DNA from: Bacillus sp. FJAT-50079
GTDB taxonomy: Bacteria > Bacillota > Bacilli > Bacillales > Bacillaceae_C
DNA length: 64,000 bases
Assembly (NCBI RefSeq): GCF_018343515.1
Contig: NZ_JAGYPD010000005.1
Location: 266,918-330,917, forward strand
Reading direction: 5' to 3'
The notes under the pieces were generated by a model. It did no database searches. It had not been told where the DNA came from and saw only the letters and a program-made list of their open reading frames with translations. Below are positions 1 to 8,736 of this stretch, piece by piece; positions within the stretch are counted from its first letter, which is position 1; every line of letters begins with the position of its first letter. The position numbers and the translations under genes were made by a program.

Positions 1-193
1 GGTATCCGGTTTCATTAGCAAATAATTTTGTCAGCTTCTCCATTTCTACATCCGTATACTCGTGCATAATTTCCAAACTAATTGTTCGCAACTCCTCGAA
101 ACGTTCTCGATCATACACATCATTAGAAAAAGTCAATCCCGCCTGTGCAATCGACTGAATTCGCTTCGACCATTCCAACCATTTTTGCATCAT
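1..193 (-). CDS. Nudix hydrolase, N-terminal part (gene cut by window edge)
   Basis: Only the first 64 codons are inside the window. The visible protein (MMQKWLEWSKRIQ..., then a helical stretch with YDRERFEELR and ending near LFANETGY) resembles the helical N-terminal domain of Bacillus ADP-ribose pyrophosphatase-like Nudix hydrolases, which hydrolyse nucleoside-diphosphate derivatives. The Nudix box lies off the left edge, so the catalytic part cannot be checked. A GGAGTG ribosome binding site precedes two consecutive ATG codons (193 and 190), either of which could start the protein. The family call rests on this domain alone. Confidence 0.72.
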   Translation of the reverse strand, partial: MMQKWLEWSKRIQSIAQAGLTFSNDVYDRERFEELRTISLEIMHEYTDVEMEKLTKLFANETGY

Positions 194-234
194 ATTCACT
201 CCATTCTAATTATTTAATATTCTATCATTTTAGC

Positions 235-269
235 TAAAAATAAACTGCACCATATTTACGGTGCAGTTT
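235..269 (-). terminator. Rho-independent terminator after the 2-hydroxyacid dehydrogenase gene
   Basis: A perfect 10-bp stem (AAACTGCACC / GGTGCAGTTT) with an 8-nt loop is followed, on the minus strand, by a TTTATTTTT tract. It lies downstream of the leftward gene ending at 395 and upstream of the Nudix gene, insulating the two. Confidence 0.8.
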
Positions 270-394
270 ACATCTAATCAATTATATCTTGAAGTCCAAA
301 TTTTTTTCGATCAATGCTCGGAAATAATTCGTTCCATCCCCCTATGTTTACTTAAATCGGCAGAGAGACGGAAATGTTTTTACTCACATTTATA

Positions 395-1357
395 TTAATA
401 AACAGGATCAATCGCTGCTTTTCCCGTTACAACCGCAACGAGATTTTCAGCCGCTCGCATCGCCATTGCATCGCGTGTCTGACGGGTTGCAGAACCTATA
501 TGTGGTACGGTAACAACATTCTTCATCGCTAATAATGGGTTATCCTTGTCAACGGGTTCTTTTTCAAATACATCAAGTCCCGCTCCATAAATTTTATTAT
601 CTTGTAAAGCATGAATAAGCGCATTCTCATCAACCGTTTGTCCGCGAGAAACATTAATAAAAATCGCCGATTCCTTCATTAGATCGAATTCATTTTCCCC
701 AATTAGCTGATATGTTTCAGGAGTAAGCGGCGTCATTAAAACAACGAAATCGGATTTTTGTAAAAGGGATTCTAAATCACAATAAGTCGCGCCATACTTT
801 TCTTCCGCTTCCAATTTTCGACTTCGATTATAGTATAGAACATCCATCTCAAAACCGAATTTAGCCCTCTTTGCGATCGCTTCCCCAATTCTGCCCATTC
901 CGATAATGCCAATCGTTTTGTTATGTACATCCACCCCGAAAAATGCTTCTTCATCTTTCATAGGCTCCCACTGGCCATCTTTCACAAGGTGATCTAATTC
1001 AGCAATTCTTCTAGCAGCTGATAAAATAAGCGCAAATGTTAAATCAGCGACCGTATTATCTAATACATATGGTGTATTCGTACCAATTACATTTCGAGCT
1101 TTCATTGCTTCCACGTCAAAATTATTGTAGCCAACAGACATGTTGCTGACGACTTTTAATTTTGGCGCATGATCAAGTAATTTGCCATCAATTTTTCCAC
1201 CGGACGTATATAGTCCTTCGACATCAGCAATTTCTTTCATTAGTCTTTCCCGTGGGATCGGACCATCTCCAGTCCACTCACGAATTTCACAATACTCAGC
1301 AATATACTTTCTAACTTCCTCTGGAACTGGTAATGTTAAATATACGTTAGGTTTCAA
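395..1357 (-). CDS. D-isomer-specific 2-hydroxyacid dehydrogenase (glyoxylate/hydroxypyruvate reductase type)
   Basis: A 320-residue cytosolic NAD(P)H-dependent oxidoreductase that should reduce 2-oxoacids such as glyoxylate or hydroxypyruvate to D-2-hydroxyacids. The Rossmann motif GMGRIG is at residues 153-158; the catalytic set is Arg238 (NVSRGQ), Glu267 (FEKEP) and His286 (PHIGSAT). Length matches the GhrB/YvcT group. The start chosen is a TTG at 1357 with AGGAGGA seven bases upstream; the reading frame is open farther to an ATG at 1420, but no ribosome binding site precedes that one. It is transcribed divergently from yktB, with a short palindrome between them. The exact substrate cannot be read from the sequence. 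Confidence 0.9.
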   Translation of the reverse strand: MKPNVYLTLPVPEEVRKYIAEYCEIREWTGDGPIPRERLMKEIADVEGLYTSGGKIDGKLLDHAPKLKVVSNMSVGYNNFDVEAMKARNVIGTNTPYVLDNTVADLTFALILSAARRIAELDHLVKDGQWEPMKDEEAFFGVDVHNKTIGIIGMGRIGEAIAKRAKFGFEMDVLYYNRSRKLEAEEKYGATYCDLESLLQKSDFVVLMTPLTPETYQLIGENEFDLMKESAIFINVSRGQTVDENALIHALQDNKIYGAGLDVFEKEPVDKDNPLLAMKNVVTVPHIGSATRQTRDAMAMRAAENLVAVVTGKAAIDPVY

Positions 1358-1408
1358 TATGATTCCTCCTCGGATTTTCATTTTGTGAAAAATTGACAAA
1401 ATTCGGGT

Positions 1409-1421
1409 GGTGTCAGACACC
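1409..1421. promoter_or_regulatory. Small perfect palindrome between divergent genes
   Basis: GGTGTCAGACACC is a 6-bp inverted repeat around one base, between the divergent dehydrogenase and yktB genes. It could be an operator, but I recognise no regulator for it. Short palindromes of this kind also occur as dispersed intergenic motifs in bacilli. Confidence 0.3.
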
Positions 1422-1450
1422 TGTATTCATCATACTTATGGAAGGGAATT

Positions 1451-2095
1451 TTGACAATGCAGTTTAATGGGTTCACTCAAAGCGATTTTGATACATTTCA
1501 AATAAATGGACTGGAAAAAAGGATGCAAGCCATTCAAGAAAGTATCCAGCCTAAGTTTCGAATGATCGGTAACATATTGGCCGACGATCTATCTGCACAG
1601 CTTGGAAATGAAATGTTTTTGCATATTGCAAGGCATGCGAGAAGAACAGTCAATCCACCTCAAGATACGTGGTTAGCCATTTGTAATAATAAACGTGGCT
1701 ATAAACAACATCCGCATTTTCAAGTCGGGCTGTTTGATGACCATTTATTTATTTGGTTGGCATTCATTTATGAATTACCTGGAAAAGCGGAAATTGCTAA
1801 AACATTTTTACACCATATTGACCTGCTCGAATCGACGATACCAAGTGACTTTGTTGTTTCATTGGACCATATGAAAAAAGACGCGGTTGCAATTAAAGAC
1901 TTGGATGTTCAAAAAGCTCTTGAACGTTTTCGCGATGTGAAAAAAGCAGAATTTCTTATTGGTAAGCATATAAGCCCGAGTGATCCGGTTTTAAAAGATG
2001 GTGATCAATTGATAAACCTTATAAAAGAAACATTTGAAACACTTATTCCGATTTATCAGCTAGCCTATATAACAAAAGCGCAAGCGCCCGTTTAG
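1451..2095 (+). CDS. yktB: DUF1054 / UPF0637 protein YktB
   Basis: A 214-residue soluble protein of the DUF1054 family, found across bacilli and without an established function. Family features are the opening FTQSDFDTFQI and the central block with MFLHIARHARRTVNPP and WLAICNNKRGYKQHPHF. Start is uncertain: a TTG at 1451 lies 4-5 bases after GGAAGGG, and an ATG at 1457 lies about 10 bases after it. The last codons (KAQAPV and the stop) are not family-like and coincide with the first bases of an intergenic repeat element starting near 2074, so that repeat supplies the present C-terminus. Confidence 0.88.
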   Translation: MTMQFNGFTQSDFDTFQINGLEKRMQAIQESIQPKFRMIGNILADDLSAQLGNEMFLHIARHARRTVNPPQDTWLAICNNKRGYKQHPHFQVGLFDDHLFIWLAFIYELPGKAEIAKTFLHHIDLLESTIPSDFVVSLDHMKKDAVAIKDLDVQKALERFRDVKKAEFLIGKHISPSDPVLKDGDQLINLIKETFETLIPIYQLAYITKAQAPV

Positions 2096-2307
2096 CGACG
2101 TGCTTCCTTTCGCGATTCTGACGAGATTCTGTGGGATCAACGGCTAAAACCGAATGGAGGAGCAAAGGCATCGTGCGAGCCTCCTGTGGCAACGCCGTTG
2201 TGACCTGCATCGTGCAGACCTAAACACGGATTCGATAGAGCCGATGTTGACTTATCGTAGGAAGAAGAGTGAAGTTTGCTAGTAGCTAGGCGCCTGAAGC
2301 TAGACAC
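2074..2307. repeat. REP-like intergenic repeat element overlapping the end of yktB
   Basis: The element opens with AAAAGCGCAAGCGCCCG and closes with a TAGGCGCCTGAAGCTAGAC block. These ends are imperfectly inverse and resemble, from memory, a family of structured intergenic repeats common in Bacillus and Geobacillus genomes. The interior has several GC-rich potential hairpins, unlike the AT-rich surroundings. No open frame or transposase is present. It would be transcribed as an extension of the yktB mRNA up to the terminator at 2355-2386. Confidence 0.6.
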
Positions 2308-2354
2308 AGAAATCCGATTTTTCGAATAAACATTTTATACTTTTTTTACCTTCA

Positions 2355-2386
2355 AAAAAGTAAGAGTTCTTGTACTCTTACTTTTT
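2355..2386. terminator. Bidirectional terminator between yktB and a small membrane protein gene
   Basis: A 13-bp perfect stem (AAAAAGTAAGAGT / ACTCTTACTTTTT) with a 6-base loop has A-run and T-run flanks, so it can work for both convergent genes. It contains the stop codon of the leftward gene (2378-2380). Confidence 0.85.
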
Positions 2387-2587
2387 ATTTCGCCAAGGCG
2401 GAAGATCATTTTTATCATCATAGCTTCCAAATAAAAAATAAGACAATACGCCTGACAGGATCGTTCCGCCAGCAGCAATCAGCATCCTCGTTTGCCCATC
2501 GATTTCGGAAAAATTCCTTTCAAGAATCCACATCGACATGATTGCCACAGCAATGACGACGGGAATGACGGGAATTAATCGTTTCAT
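2378..2587 (-). CDS. Small two-helix membrane protein, unknown function
   Basis: A 69-residue protein with two likely membrane segments (about residues 3-21 and 34-54), separated by a short polar loop, and a charged tail ending PPWRNKK. I do not recognise the family. The ATG at 2587 follows AAGGA by nine bases; an in-frame ATG six codons upstream (2605) has no ribosome binding site, so the shorter form is preferred. It is a single gene with its own terminator overlapping the stop codon. Confidence 0.6.
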   Translation of the reverse strand: MKRLIPVIPVVIAVAIMSMWILERNFSEIDGQTRMLIAAGGTILSGVLSYFLFGSYDDKNDLPPWRNKK

Positions 2588-2642
2588 TCGCTCGCTTCCT
2601 TTCATAGAAAATCTCTATGATCTAGTGTAGCATACAAACGTG

Positions 2643-2676
2643 AAAAAAAAGAGAAACAGGACTACACCTATTTCTC
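2643..2676 (-). terminator. Terminator of the hexarate operon
   Basis: On the minus strand the stem GAGAAATAGG / CCTGTTTCTC (one G-T pair) is followed directly by eight T residues. It ends the leftward operon whose last gene stops at 2690. Confidence 0.88.
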
Positions 2677-2689
2677 ATCGATTTATTGA

Positions 2690-3871
<1,182 letters not shown>

Positions 3872-3937
3872 TCATCCTATCTTTATTTTTTTCAGTTTGC
3901 TATGTTAAAAGATTTATTGATTTGCATTCCATATCAT

Positions 3938-5389
3938 TTAAGCGGTAGGTGTGATCGTAATCGTTTTCGTCGATGTGAAAAATTCAATCGCTGCCTGCCC
4001 TTGTTCACGGGAATAGGAGCTTGACCCTTTCATTCCGCCAAATGGAGCTTGAAGCTCGACTCCAGCACTTTCTCCATTTACCTTAATCATCCCTGCTTCA
4101 ATTTCATCAATAAAAGCGAGTGACTTTGCTAGGTCACGGGTAAATAAGGAAGCCGCAAGACCAAACTGTGTATCATTTGCTTGATCAATCGCTTCTTCAA
4201 ACGTATCAATCTTAATTAAACATAATACGGGACCAAAGATTTCTTCTTGTGCAATCACCATTTCATTTTTCACATTTTCAAAGACTGTTGGCTCAACATA
4301 AAATCCATCTTCATATTCATTTTCTTTCAATACATTTCCGCCGATTAATAATGTCGCGCCTTCTTCTTTTCCTTTTTCAATATAACCCGCGACCGTATCT
4401 AATTGTGAACTTGATGCAAGCGGTCCCATGTACGTATCAGGATCTAAACCCGAGCCTACTTTAATATTCTTTACTTTGTCTATAATTTTTTGTTTAAACA
4501 AATCGTATACAGAGCTCTGAACGAAACAGCGGCTCGTCGCCGTACATTTTTGGCCTGTATGCTTCATTGCAGCGCTAACAGTTAATTCCGCAGCTAAATT
4601 TAGATCGGCATCCTCCAATACAATGGTAGGGTTCTTCCCGCCCATTTCCAATTGAAACTTTGCTCCGCGGCCGGCGGCAATTCCCGCTACTTTTTTCCCG
4701 ACCTGGTTTGATCCTGTAAAAGTAATTCCGTTGACTGCCCGATGGTTTACGATCGCATCGCCAATGATAGAGCCTCGCCCTTGAACAAGATTGAGCACTC
4801 CTTTTGGAATTCCCGCCTCGTGAAAAGCTTCCACAATCTTTGCGGCAGTAATCGATGTTTCTGAGGCTGGCTTGAAAACAACCGTATTGCCAAAAACAAG
4901 TGCCGGTGCAATCTTCCAAATCGGAATAGCAATTGGGAAATTCCATGGGGAGATCACCCCAACGACCCCGATCGGGACTCGTGTTGTATACAATAAATTA
5001 CGGCTATCTGCTGACGGAATAATATCGCCCGTCTTTCGATATCCTTCCTGTGCATAATAGCGTAAAATCGCTACTCCCCTTGCAACTTCCCCTTTACATT
5101 CAGCAAGTGTTTTCCCCATTTCCTTCGTTGCTGTAATCGCAATATCTTCTATGCGATCTTCCAAAAGATCGGCTGTTTTATGTAGATAATTTCCCCGATC
5201 GATAGAAGATTGTTTTCTCCATCCCTTGAGCGCTTGCTTTGCCGCTTTTACAGCGAAATCTACATCCTGTTCCGATGAGCTTGGAAAATGTCCAATCACT
5301 TCATTCGTATTTGCTGGATTTATACTGCTCAGCGTTTCCTTGCTTTCAGCCGAAATCCATGCCCCATCAATATAATTTAGATAGTCCAT
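3938..5389 (-). CDS. Aldehyde dehydrogenase, probable 2-oxoglutarate semialdehyde (2,5-dioxovalerate) dehydrogenase
   Basis: A 483-residue NAD(P)-dependent aldehyde dehydrogenase. Visible motifs are [10 protein letters not shown] with the coenzyme-binding lysine in VVFKPASE, the general-base Glu in LEMGGKNP (about 255) and the catalytic Cys in GQKCTATSR (about 289). It follows the KdgD gene by 22 bases, and KdgD makes 2,5-dioxovalerate, so conversion of that to 2-oxoglutarate is the likely reaction, as for YcbD of B. subtilis. The start at 5389 has AGGAGGG six bases upstream; the frame is open to 5449 but without a ribosome site. Co-transcribed with kdgD and the enolase-superfamily gene. Confidence 0.88.
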   Translation of the reverse strand: MDYLNYIDGAWISAESKETLSSINPANTNEVIGHFPSSSEQDVDFAVKAAKQALKGWRKQSSIDRGNYLHKTADLLEDRIEDIAITATKEMGKTLAECKGEVARGVAILRYYAQEGYRKTGDIIPSADSRNLLYTTRVPIGVVGVISPWNFPIAIPIWKIAPALVFGNTVVFKPASETSITAAKIVEAFHEAGIPKGVLNLVQGRGSIIGDAIVNHRAVNGITFTGSNQVGKKVAGIAAGRGAKFQLEMGGKNPTIVLEDADLNLAAELTVSAAMKHTGQKCTATSRCFVQSSVYDLFKQKIIDKVKNIKVGSGLDPDTYMGPLASSSQLDTVAGYIEKGKEEGATLLIGGNVLKENEYEDGFYVEPTVFENVKNEMVIAQEEIFGPVLCLIKIDTFEEAIDQANDTQFGLAASLFTRDLAKSLAFIDEIEAGMIKVNGESAGVELQAPFGGMKGSSSYSREQGQAAIEFFTSTKTITITPTA

Positions 5390-5411
5390 GTAAATCCCTC
5401 CTATATAACTT

Positions 5412-6332
5412 TTAAGCTTGTTGAGACTGAAGCAATCCCCATTTTTCAAGCAGATGCATCACTTGCTCCTTATCATCCGCGTCTAATGGATCAACCGGTT
5501 CTCGTGTCACCCCAGCATTTAAGCCAAGTAAGTTCATCGCTTCTTTTATAACGACGACGTTGTTGCCGTTATGATATTTAGCACGTAAATTTTCAAATGG
5601 CAATGTTTCTTCCCATACCTTCCAAGTCGTTTTTTCATCACCATTTCGAAGAGCATGAAGCATTTCAAATGACTTTTCTGGGTAAAGATTGACAAGTCCT
5701 GACGTAAATCCTTTTGCCCCTGCATGAAAATAAAATGGCGCCCACTTTTCGGCTGTCCCACATATCCACGTAATATGATGTTCTGATGGAATTTCTCTTA
5801 CAATTTTTGCAAAACGCGGAAGATCATTAATCGAATATTTAACAGCGACAAATTTTTCTAGAGGGGCTATCTCCTTTAACACATCATCGCTTAATTTCTC
5901 ATCTTTCCAATACACAACAGAAGGAATATCTAAAGAGTTAATGATTTTTTTATAATAAGAAACAGCCCCTGAATCCGTGATATACGGATGAATCGGCTGA
6001 TGGATCATTACGGCGTCAGCTCCAACTTCTTGAGCGTATGTTCCGAGTTCAATCGCCATTGGTAAAGAGTAACCAATTCCTGCAACTACTAATGCTCGAC
6101 CATTGACGATTTCTACGACTCTTTTTATTTCTTCCTTCGCCTCTTCGATTGACAGAGAATAGAACTCACTCGTATTTCCACACGGAACAATTACTTTTAA
6201 CCCCTTATTAATAAGGTATTGAATATTATCTTCCACGCCAGTCCAATCGATTTCTTTCGTGTTCGAATCAAAAGGCGTCAAACTAATTCCATTAATCGTT
6301 TCCAGTTTTTTCGAAAATTCCTTGTATTCCAT
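5412..6332 (-). CDS. kdgD: 5-dehydro-4-deoxyglucarate dehydratase
   Basis: A 306-residue dihydrodipicolinate synthase-fold enzyme that dehydrates and decarboxylates 5-dehydro-4-deoxyglucarate to 2,5-dioxovalerate in glucarate/galactarate breakdown. The substrate-loop motif [12 protein letters not shown] and the Schiff-base lysine in [10 protein letters not shown] are as in this family, and the length matches B. subtilis YcbC. The start at 6332 has GGAGG nine bases upstream; an ATG seven codons earlier lacks a ribosome site. It is the first gene of a three-gene operon driven by the promoter at 6411-6439, whose start region contains the GntR-type palindrome at 6384-6402. Confidence 0.9.
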   Translation of the reverse strand: MEYKEFSKKLETINGISLTPFDSNTKEIDWTGVEDNIQYLINKGLKVIVPCGNTSEFYSLSIEEAKEEIKRVVEIVNGRALVVAGIGYSLPMAIELGTYAQEVGADAVMIHQPIHPYITDSGAVSYYKKIINSLDIPSVVYWKDEKLSDDVLKEIAPLEKFVAVKYSINDLPRFAKIVREIPSEHHITWICGTAEKWAPFYFHAGAKGFTSGLVNLYPEKSFEMLHALRNGDEKTTWKVWEETLPFENLRAKYHNGNNVVVIKEAMNLLGLNAGVTREPVDPLDADDKEQVMHLLEKWGLLQSQQA

Positions 6333-6383
6333 TGCCAATCTCCTCCATGTCATTTATCTCTAGACAAACCCTTCTTTTGATAT

Positions 6384-6439
6384 CTGATATATCATATATC
6401 AGTAATTTTTATTATAGGCTTTATATTCTGGTAATTCAA
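6384..6439 (-). promoter_or_regulatory. Promoter of kdgD operon with overlapping GntR-type operator
   Basis: On the minus strand TTGAAT (6434-6439) and TATAAT (6411-6416) are 17 bases apart, a near-consensus sigma-A promoter. Just downstream, covering the expected transcription start, is the 19-base inverted repeat CTGATATATCATATATCAG (6384-6402, single-base centre). The same core occurs at 8553-8569 and 8687-8703. A bound protein here would block initiation, so repression by the GntR protein encoded at 7854 is inferred. Confidence 0.85.
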
Positions 6440-6456
6440 TCATTTTTTCGAAAATT

Positions 6457-7569
6457 TTATACAGATACTTTTTTCAAAATCTGGATTTCGTTATAAGCCA
6501 TTAAAAATGGAGCTACCCCATGACCGTTGTTTTCGACGATCTTTTCTTGCGTTGTATAATATAAAAAGCTTCCATCACGGATAACGCCTGTTTCCGGCTT
6601 TTTACCTAAACCAGCACTTCTACAAATACCGCCGAGTCGAACCTCGCCCTTTTCTACACGTAGATATTTTGTCATTGTCCCATTAAAAGCAGCCTGCCCG
6701 TAAGTTCGATATTCTTCGAGAAGATAACCTAAACGAACCGCCTTTAAAATCGCATAAGCGCACATCAGTGTTCCTGTTGTTTCAAGATAATTTTCTGGTC
6801 GCTCCGCTTTGTCGACGATTTGATACCACATTCCACTATTATCTTGATAAGGAAGCATCCCTTTAACCGCTTCTTCCAGCAGTTCCTTTAATGGCTGGCT
6901 ATTTACTTCTTCCCCTTCTAAAATCTCCAACATATCGACTAATGCCATAAGAAACCAACCGACACCGCGTCCCCACACATGCGGTGATCTTCCCGTTTCT
7001 TTATCACACCAAAACATCTTTCTGCTTTCATCATAAGCGTGGTAATACAATTGATTGTTTTCATTAAAAGCAAACTTTCTTACGTTTAAAAATTGGTTAA
7101 TGATATCTGAATAATCTTTTTCATCTTCAAACTCTTTTATGTATTGGGCATAAAAAGGTTGTCCCATATATAATCCATCGAGCCAAACTTGATTTGGATA
7201 ATTTTCTTTATGCCAAAAATTCCCGCTTGCTGTCCGTGGATATATTTTCAACTGATCGTATAGCTGATCAAGTATCTTTTTATATTTTGGATCTTTTTCT
7301 TTTTTGTAAAGTGGATATAAGATGCTTGCCATTCGAATCTGATCAATATTATAAGATTTTAAATTAATCGCAGGTATGTTTTGCTCCTCGTTAAATTGTC
7401 GGTCAATAAAGTCTTTTACAAAATCATAATATTTTTGATCAGATGTACTTTCATAGAAATCCAAATATCCCTTTAAAATACACCCTTCAATATAATGCCA
7501 TCGTGAAGAATACCATTTGTCCGTTTTCATATATTGCTCGACTAATAGATTCATTTGAGTGTCTGTCAA
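6457..7569 (-). CDS. GH105 unsaturated rhamnogalacturonyl/glucuronyl hydrolase (YteR-like)
   Basis: A 370-residue (alpha/alpha)6-barrel hydrolase that cleaves the terminal unsaturated uronic acid from oligosaccharides made by polysaccharide lyases. No signal peptide, so it acts in the cytosol on imported oligomers. The GH105 signature NQVWLDGLYMGQPF contains the catalytic Asp131, and SPHVWGRGVGWF has the conserved His. Length is close to YteR. The start is a TTG at 7569 with GGAGGG seven bases upstream. It lies upstream of kdgD in the same direction, with no terminator in the 124-base gap, so it may be partly co-transcribed, but kdgD has its own promoter. Confidence 0.87.
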   Translation of the reverse strand: MTDTQMNLLVEQYMKTDKWYSSRWHYIEGCILKGYLDFYESTSDQKYYDFVKDFIDRQFNEEQNIPAINLKSYNIDQIRMASILYPLYKKEKDPKYKKILDQLYDQLKIYPRTASGNFWHKENYPNQVWLDGLYMGQPFYAQYIKEFEDEKDYSDIINQFLNVRKFAFNENNQLYYHAYDESRKMFWCDKETGRSPHVWGRGVGWFLMALVDMLEILEGEEVNSQPLKELLEEAVKGMLPYQDNSGMWYQIVDKAERPENYLETTGTLMCAYAILKAVRLGYLLEEYRTYGQAAFNGTMTKYLRVEKGEVRLGGICRSAGLGKKPETGVIRDGSFLYYTTQEKIVENNGHGVAPFLMAYNEIQILKKVSV

Positions 7570-7640
7570 TGTAATCCCTCCAAACTCCTTTTGTTATCGC
7601 TTTCATTTCTTTCGAATAATGCCACAGGTCTGCTAATTTT

Positions 7641-7823
7641 CGCTCTAGGTGGACGCTTTCCGCGGGGCGAGCAATGAGTACGCTTCGTGCTAACAAGATG
7701 TTGGTCACGAAGCGGTTGCCACACGATGTGGCGAATTTAGGCTTTCTTCCTTAATTGCGCCTTGCAGGGTCTCATCTGCCTCGCACATCCCGTCGGAGTC
7801 GCCACCTTCCGTTACAATCAACA
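7641..7823. repeat. Structured intergenic repeat element
   Basis: A GC-richer block between GH105 and the GntR gene, beginning near GGTGGACGCTTTCCGCGGGG and ending near GTCGCCACCTTCCG. It matches, from memory, a second family of dispersed intergenic repeats in bacilli. It holds two clear hairpins: CGCTTCGTG (7681-7689) with CACGAAGCG (7706-7714), and GCCACA-CGA-TGTGGC around 7718-7732. There is no coding frame of note. It fills the only gap between the two genes. Confidence 0.55.
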
Positions 7824-7853
7824 AACAGAATACATTTCAGATATCTTCTAAAA

Positions 7854-8525
7854 CTATTTCATTTTCACATTTAATACATCATGGGCGGTTCTTAAAATAT
7901 GTTGTTTTGTTACAGCTTCTGCCTGGTCGGGATTCTTGGAAATAATTGCTTCATAGATTTGCTTATGTTCGTTAAACCCATCGTATAATTCATTTTTCTC
8001 CATTAATGCCCGTTTGCGAAACGCTTGATCAAAGCTAGATATATTTTCTAATATTTGTGAGATCATCGGATTACTTGCTGCCTCTCTAATTAATTGATGA
8101 AACTTTGTATTTTCCTCAACTAATTGTTCAGCTTTATTCTCACTTAATAGTTGTTCCATATAATTAATTTGCTCCGATAATTGTTCAGCTTGTTCTTCAG
8201 TTAACTTCACTGCAGCAAGTTTTGCACAAAGACCTTCAATTGATGCTCGCAACATTTGCACCTCTTGAATACTCGTTTCCGCTAACTCTGACACGAATGT
8301 TCCTTTTCGTGGAATTGTTTCTACTAAGCCTTCATAACCAAGCATTCGAAACGCTTCTTTGATTGGTGTTGTGCTAACCCCCATAATTTCTGCCAGCTCA
8401 CGTTCTTTTAAATGTTCCCCTGGTTTAAAGCGTCCCGTCACAATCGCTTCCCTCAGCGATTCAAGAACAACATCTCTTAATGATTTAATTTGTTCCGTTT
8501 TTATTGAAAATAAGCTTTCACTCAT
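7854..8525 (-). CDS. GntR-family (FadR/FCD type) transcriptional regulator
   Basis: A 223-residue repressor-type protein. An N-terminal winged helix-turn-helix (about 15-80, with LKERELAEIMGVSTTPIKEAF) is followed by an all-helical FCD ligand-binding domain (about 90-215) of the kind that binds small carboxylic acids. It sits in a sugar-acid locus, so a hexarate or uronate intermediate is the likely effector. The start at 8525 is six bases after GAGGTG; an in-frame ATG at 8579 would place codons inside the operator. The palindrome at 8553-8569 lies in its own promoter region, suggesting autoregulation. Confidence 0.88.
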   Translation of the reverse strand: MSESLFSIKTEQIKSLRDVVLESLREAIVTGRFKPGEHLKERELAEIMGVSTTPIKEAFRMLGYEGLVETIPRKGTFVSELAETSIQEVQMLRASIEGLCAKLAAVKLTEEQAEQLSEQINYMEQLLSENKAEQLVEENTKFHQLIREAASNPMISQILENISSFDQAFRKRALMEKNELYDGFNEHKQIYEAIISKNPDQAEAVTKQHILRTAHDVLNVKMK

Positions 8526-8552
8526 TTCTTTCACCTCACCTAATTCATTTAC

Positions 8553-8599
8553 TGATATATCATATATCAAACATATCATGATTCGCTATCCTCTGTAAA
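8553..8599 (-). promoter_or_regulatory. Operator and probable promoter of the GntR regulator gene
   Basis: The 17-base inverted repeat TGATATATCATATATCA (8553-8569) has the same core as at 6384. A weak minus-strand promoter, TTTACA (8594-8599) and TATGTT (8570-8575) with an 18-base spacer, abuts it. This placement fits negative autoregulation. The operator is clear; the promoter hexamers are only fair. Confidence 0.65.
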
Positions 8600-8649
8600 T
8601 AGCAACTCTACTCTGTTTAGATTATTTTAAAAAAATTCCAAAAAAATAG

Positions 8650-8703
8650 TTTACTTTATTCATCCATTCGTTTATGATTTAATCACTGATATATCAAATA
8701 TCA
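8650..8703 (+). promoter_or_regulatory. Promoter of the solute-binding lipoprotein gene with GntR-type operator
   Basis: TTTACT (8650-8655) and TATGAT (8673-8678) are 17 bases apart, followed eight bases later by TGATATATCAAATATCA (8687-8703), which differs from the palindrome at 8553 by one base. Two more partial copies of the half-site AATATCA/AATATTA follow up to 8717. The operator covers the expected start site, so the binding-protein and acetamidase genes probably belong to the same regulon as kdgD. Confidence 0.8.
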
Positions 8704-8736
8704 AATATCAAATATTATGATGGAGGTTGAATCGTT

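Noticed and set aside
4575-5057. Frames of 61-123 residues opposite or within the aldehyde dehydrogenase gene
   Set aside because: Shadows of a well-supported gene, without start signals.
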